Under the pieces are notes generated by a model. The model saw only the letters and a list, made by a program, of their open reading frames with translations. It searched no databases and was not told the DNA's origin. A stretch of 64,000 nt of DNA from NCBI RefSeq assembly GCF_907165205.1, contig NC_058190.1, positions 814,001-878,000 on the forward strand, given 5' to 3'. Source of the DNA: Coccinella septempunctata (lineage: Eukaryota; Arthropoda; Insecta; Coleoptera; Coccinellidae). Position 1 is the first letter of the stretch. The number at the start of each line of letters is the position of its first letter. This document shows, one piece after another, positions 59,295 to 64,000 of the stretch. A program made the position numbers and the translations under genes.

Positions 59295-59382
59295 ATTCTC
59301 ATGCATGAAGAAATCGCCAAAATTTGATATGGTAGGTAATAATAAGACTATTTTTGTGAACGATTTCTTCATGCATGAGAAT
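59295..59382. repeat. 22-bp-arm hairpin
   Basis: Exact inverted arms at 59295-59316 and 59361-59382 (core CATGCATGAAGAAATCG), with a 44-base loop. Confidence 0.8.
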
Positions 59383-59880
59383 ATGTTTAATTTTTTTAAC
59401 CGGAAACGGTGCCTCGTACAGCAAAAAGTCAGGAGACCGAATTTGCTCCGAATTAAATAAGAATTCAAATAGTAATTTTTATTGTCGGAAAAGCCAGTGG
59501 TGTATCATTTTTTTATCTGAAAATATTCAGTCTCGTTGCAGTACGGACGCCACTGGAAGAAAAGAAAAGAAATGATATTATGCAAAAAGTTTTCCTTGAC
59601 GCTCAAAACCTATGTCTCAAATTTCAGAAAAATATTTCAAGCAGTATGAAAGTTATTAATAAAAAACATTTTTTATTCTATAATTTTAACACCCCATATC
59701 TCGGAAAGGAAACATTTCTCGACATATGTTTATATGACAAACTAGGGCTTATTTTTGATGTAGAATGCGTGGTTAAAATTTCTTGGTTACGATCTGGCCC
59801 ACCCTGTATGATAGTGCCTGTTGTGTTCCTTATTGCGAGCCAACGAATAAAATTTGTGAACTCTGATTTTGACTCTCACT

Positions 59881-61514
59881 TTTTTTTCAATCACAGGGCC
59901 AGTGTGTGATTTAGTATAGCGATTTTTGCTCATATTAAACCTAGATTATTGTTTTATTATAACTAATTAAAATTATTCTAAGTAGTTAATCGAAAACCTC
60001 AGTAAATGTAAATCAAAACAATTTTTTATACAGGGTGTCCATTTGAAAACGAAACAGACGAGATTACAGACGAAATATATTTTTTCGATAGAAATGCTCG
60101 GACAGGTCGATTTCTGTTTCGAGGGGGACAACTTAAGATGTAGGTTACGGACGCATAGCGCTTCAACCCTTGCTACTACAACCCTCACCCCCAATTTTTT
60201 AATAGGGAAGATGGGGTGAGTGATACCTCATTTGAAAGGTATTTTTATACTGATTTCAGCACAGTAATTGTTTTTTCATTTTATGCATTAGTTCTCGAAA
60301 TATTCTTAACTAAGTATTTGAAAATGAAGTGGTGTTTTCATGGCACTTGTAGTGTTTTTTGTGAAAAATCGACATTTTGAGCTTCAAAACAACCATGACT
60401 GTGGCTTCCTTCCTCCAATCCACTGACATAGAAATCTTTAATCAAGATGTCGAACAAACAAAGCGTATTGCGAAGGAGCTCATCAATCTTGATGAAACTC
60501 AATCTAAATTATCTTCGATATAATTTGCAGTATTTCCAATAACATGCGGTAACACTTGATCGATAGAAATCTCCAAAAAGTCCAAATACGCACATTTCTC
60601 TCATTTTTTTGAAAAAGATATGAATTCAATAATCAACAAAATGAAAACATTATTGAAGCCAACTGAGAAAACACTTCATAATTAAGTCGGAAATCGTTTC
60701 ACGAATTGGGACTGGAATCTGTGGCATCATTAATGATTTGATTTTCTTACCTGGTAATCTGATCAGAGATATGTACGTATTTCTATCGATCAAGTGTTAC
60801 CGCATGTTATTGGAAATACTGCAAATTATATCGAAGATAATTCAGATTGAGTTTCAGCAAGATTGAGCTCCTTCGCAATACGCTTTGTTTGTTCGACATC
60901 TTGATTGAAGATTTCTATGTCAGTGGATTGGAGGAAGCTCAAAATGTCGATTTTTCACAAAAAAACACTACAAGTGCCATGAAAACACCACTTCATTTTC
61001 GTATACTTAGTTAAGAATACTTCGAGAACTAATGCATAAAATGAAAAAAAAAATTACTGTGCTGAAATCAGTATAAAAATACCTTCCAAATGAGGTCACC
61101 CCTTCTTCCCTATTCAAAAATTGGGGGTGAGGGTTGTAGTAGCAAGGGTTGAATCGCTATGCGTCCGTAACCTACATCTTAAGTTGTCCCCCTCGATACA
61201 GAAATCGACCTGTCCGAGCATTTCTATCGAAAAAATTTATTTCGTCTATAATCTCGTCTGTTTCGTTTTCAAATGGCCACCCTGTATATAATTTTTATTA
61301 CTCAGAATAAACCCCCTCTAGTTCAAAAAAATCATAAATTTATTTTTTGAGTCATAAAAATAATGTAAAATTTTTTTTTAATTCACATTTACTGAGGTTT
61401 TCGATTAATTACTTCAAATAATTTCGATTAGGGGTGATGATACAATAATCTAGGGTTGATATGGGCGAAAAACGCTATCCTTAATCACAAATTGGCCCTG
61501 TGATTGAAAAAAAA
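59881..61514. mobile_element. double fold-back structure, inner element 60031-61284
   Basis: The inner element is TA-flanked, with ends CAGGGTGTCCATTTGAAAAC and, inverted, CAGGGTGGCCATTTGAAAAC. Its arms are about 540 bases (60031-60569 and 60779-61284) around a loop of about 210 bases. Outside it, 59881-60030 and 61285-61514 are again inverted copies (TTCAATCACAGGGCC, TCGAAAACCTCAGTAAATGT). No transposase was found in the loop. Confidence 0.85.
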
Positions 61515-62046
61515 GCAAATTTCAGGCATTTCCATAAAATTCTAATTATTTTGGAAACGGTACATTTTCGCTGAACTAATGTTGGTGTCATTCGATAGTA
61601 TTTGGTCTACTCTATCGTGGTGTGACGTTTGATCCACTTTTTTGGAATACCCTATATATACGAACACATTTGACCATAAACAAGCAAAATTTGGAATAAA
61701 TCCTCACTAATGTTATGAATGTGAATGTCCAGTGTAGAGAATTTATCAGGTTAGGTTTTCGTGTAACATTCATTTCTATACAGGGTGTCTAATTTTAAAA
61801 GGGCCAAGGGGAGATCATACACGTTTTTCGAAGCAAAAAATGTCATATAACACATGGTCGAAATGGGGACGGTTTTTCTTCAATTCGACATTTCTTGATT
61901 TCACGAAATAAACTGCTCCACATGAGTTAGGGATATTGACTTAAATTGTATAAAAATATAGTTAAAATAAGATTTTCGTGATGAAAATTCATATTAATAT
62001 GATTTCAAGTTACAAATTAATTTTAGCCTGTAGGTCTGCAGCGTAT
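61515..62046. repeat. TACAGGGTG repeat and unassigned sequence
   Basis: TACAGGGTGTCTAATTTT starts at about 61779. The word AAATAAACTGCTCCACATGA followed by GTTAGGGATAT near 61906 is a degenerate copy of the inner end of the 790-bp arm. No gene was seen. Confidence 0.5.
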
Positions 62047-63918
62047 ACAGGGTGGTTAAGAAAAATCGAGTAAAATAACGAAATTTTATTCCCAGAGAAT
62101 TCAAGCATTTTAAGATTATCAATACAATGTATGGCCCCCACGGGCATCAATAACAGCTTGACACCTTTTTGCATACTACACACGAGGTTGTTGAACATTT
62201 CTTGAGGAATTTTGTTTCATAAACGGGGCAGAAGCTCTCTCAGATCATTTAAGGATTCTGGGGTAGGTTGATGATTATCTAATCATCTTTGGAGCATATC
62301 CCATGCATGTTCTATGCATGGGATATGCATTCTCAACTATGGCTGCACGGTGCGGTCTAGCGTTGAAAAAGTTGAAAAGTTTCACCAATAGCAGCGTGAA
62401 AATTTGGCACAACACTGTCAATGACATGCTCCTTATAGTGTAAGGCGGTCATATTCCCAGGACAAATGTGTAGATCTGTGCGCCCGTTGAAACATATCCC
62501 GGCCCATACCATAACACTACTCCTTCGGATGGATGGACTTCTTGGACATAGCGACGATTACGGGGTATGCGTGGGATTGTCCATACCCTTATTCTTCGAG
62601 AATCTGAAAATCGTCCATATCTGGATTCATCAGTGAAAAGGACACTATGCCATTGATCGTTCCAATTGATATGTTGCCTTGCCCATTCCAGTCTTTGACG
62701 CTTATGGTCACGTGTTAATGAAACTCCTTTTAAAGGACGTCTAGAACCTAGATTTACCTCTCTCAAACGTCGTCTGATGGTTTCGATGGAAACTTGGACC
62801 CCATCTGCATTTTGAAGAGTATTCCGTAGCATTCTACACGTAGATGTAGGGTTTCTTCTCGCCAAAACGGTCATGAAACGATCCTGAGCAGGTGTTGTTT
62901 TTCGTCGCCCACCAAGCCTTGGTCTTTCCAACACGGAACCTGTCTCCCTGAACCTATTCCAAAAGCGGGATATCACACTTTGGCTGACTCGAAGCCTTTC
63001 CGCTACAACAACCTGAGTTAGGCCACCCTGTAGCATTCCGATAGCCCTTATAGCCTCAGCGTTTGTTAATTTACGTCTTGGCATTTTCAAAAAACTCGTG
63101 TCAAATCGAAACCGTTGATAAACTGACTTCATTTCAAAATAAGAACATTCATGAAGCATATGCAAAGAACCAAACTTCAGAAAAAAGGCGACCAGATTGA
63201 CGAAATGTCTCATACTGATTTTTATTGAATCGATTCAAGTTGTTATTGAGTTTTGAATGATTTTACAGCGATTTTCTCGAAGATTACATACTTTTAAAAA
63301 CGATATCCCTAACTGTTGTGGAGCAGTTTATTTCAAGTTTGTCGATAAATTATATAAGTATATTAAAATATAAATTATATTTCAGTTATCATTGTAGCCT
63401 CATCAAATTTGAACATAAAGAGAAAATCTAGTTATTTTGTGGAAAAACTATACTTTATTATTGGTTAACTCAGATTTTAATACCAACTTTTTTTTTAATG
63501 CAGTTAGGGGAACAATATACTGTTGCAAGTTTCAATCTTAGCAAACTTTGAATTTGTATGATATAATTTTTCAAAAAAGTTTGGAGGAAAATAAAACTGA
63601 ATAATGTTAAGGTTAGGTTAGGTTAGGACAGTGAAAAAAAATTTAATTTTTAGGTAGTAATGAAATTAATAAACAATTGTGTTTAGTTACTCAAGTACTG
63701 AACAGTGGAAATATAATATGCTTTGTGAAAATATTATGATATCTCACGCATTTTGATGAAATTCTCGTGAAATCTTGAATTATAACTTTCAAATTAACTT
63801 GTATCAATGAATTTTCTATCCCCTACTGCTCCAAAAAAAAAAAGAAAATTGTTAATAAAATCTGAGATGAGCATTCAAGTATAGTTTTATCTTAGAAATA
63901 CTCGATTTACTTAACCTA
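62047..63918 (-). mobile_element. Tc1-like transposon, C-terminal half decayed
   Basis: The left end is TACAGGGTGGTTAAG..AAATCGAG. The right end, read inward, is GGTTAAGTAAATCGAG, so the termini match. The transposase on the minus strand starts at about 63084 (MPRRKLTNAEAIRAIGMLQG; HTH LRVSQSVISRFWNRFRETG), then WHSVLFTDESRYGRFSDSRR with the first catalytic Asp, and WTIPRIPRNRRYVQEVHPSE, to 62449. The segment that should hold the remaining D and E (62100-62450) is out of frame or deleted. About 800 bases of 5' sequence precede the gene; this is the same segment as the inverted copy at 58489-59280. Confidence 0.85.
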
Positions 63919-64000
63919 GAAAAATACACCACAGTTTTCAAAATAAATGGAGAAAATTCAATTTTCAAAAAGTAATATCCCTTAATCGACCTCAACTCCG

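Larger units (their letters stand above)
58425..59806. mobile_element. DNA element with 60-bp terminal inverted repeats, interrupted
   Basis: TA-flanked ends: CAGGATGGTCCAGATCGTAA on the left and CAGGGTGGGCCAGATCGTAA read inward from the right. The inverted match extends about 60 bases, to ATAAGCCCTA. Most of its interior (58489-59280) is an inverted copy of the 5' end of the Tc1-like element at 62047-63918, so another element jumped in. No transposase of its own was recognised. Confidence 0.75.

Noticed and set aside
63606..63626. TTAGG-type repeats (GGTTAGGTTAGG), also at 3404-3419
   Set aside because: Only three units each; too short to be telomeric, and the 63.6-kb copy has a partner inside the 790-bp inverted arm.

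Overview
The window looks like a piece of insect nuclear genome, probably a beetle and possibly a ladybird (organism call is inference, low confidence). It is AT-rich. Genes have short introns with GT/AG borders, there are many mariner/Tc1 and LINE copies, and many repeats end in TACAGGGTG. No rRNA, tRNA, CRISPR array or bacterial operon was seen.

Host-type genes are of two kinds. (1) Five members of one C2H2 zinc-finger family: 3552-5103 (+), 13868-16220 (-), 30728-34269 (-), 37059-38214 (-) and 54946-56068 (-). Each large exon starts at a CTTTCAG acceptor (TTCAG in the first gene, CACTGAAAG on the plus strand for the minus-strand genes) and encodes an acidic N-terminal block (EEKLGVIDIIEQFIDEKG-like) followed by 10 to 19 fingers repeating every 29 residues (C-x2-C-x12-H-x4-H, linker L-K/N-I/V-K-x-H/Y-K). 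Small upstream coding exons in matching phase were found for three of them. (2) A six-exon THAP-domain gene on the minus strand, 18751-28944. It is almost invisible as open frames because its exons are small, but all splice phases fit and give a 329-residue protein. Its first exon, carrying the first half of the zinc-binding THAP domain, is present twice in tandem.

Most of the rest is transposon. 6.7-11 kb: decayed LINE pieces. 19.6-24.8 kb and 25.9-27.4 kb: two mariners, a truncated LINE and a Tc1-like element sitting in introns of the THAP gene. 32.4-33.6 and 39.3-40.9 kb: fold-back elements with transposase remnants. 35-36.3 kb: a PHD-like ORF next to a transposon-type ORF. 43.2-44.7 kb: a P-element-like transposon with 31-bp terminal inverted repeats, an 8-bp target duplication and a broken THAP exon. 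44.7-46 kb: a third mariner. 47.6-54.9 kb: a long degenerate array derived from zinc-finger modules, split by a nearly full-length LINE (49636-53883) with an 11-bp target duplication. 56.3-57.4 kb: a second Tc1 copy joined to a P-like fragment. 58.4-63.9 kb: nested inverted repeats and another Tc1-like element.

Taken together: a recently expanding zinc-finger cluster, with segmental duplications that include introns, is embedded in a mobile-element graveyard. A shared nonsense codon ended the finger array in an ancestor of two genes. The no longer coding modules behind it in one of them have since expanded into a satellite-like array.
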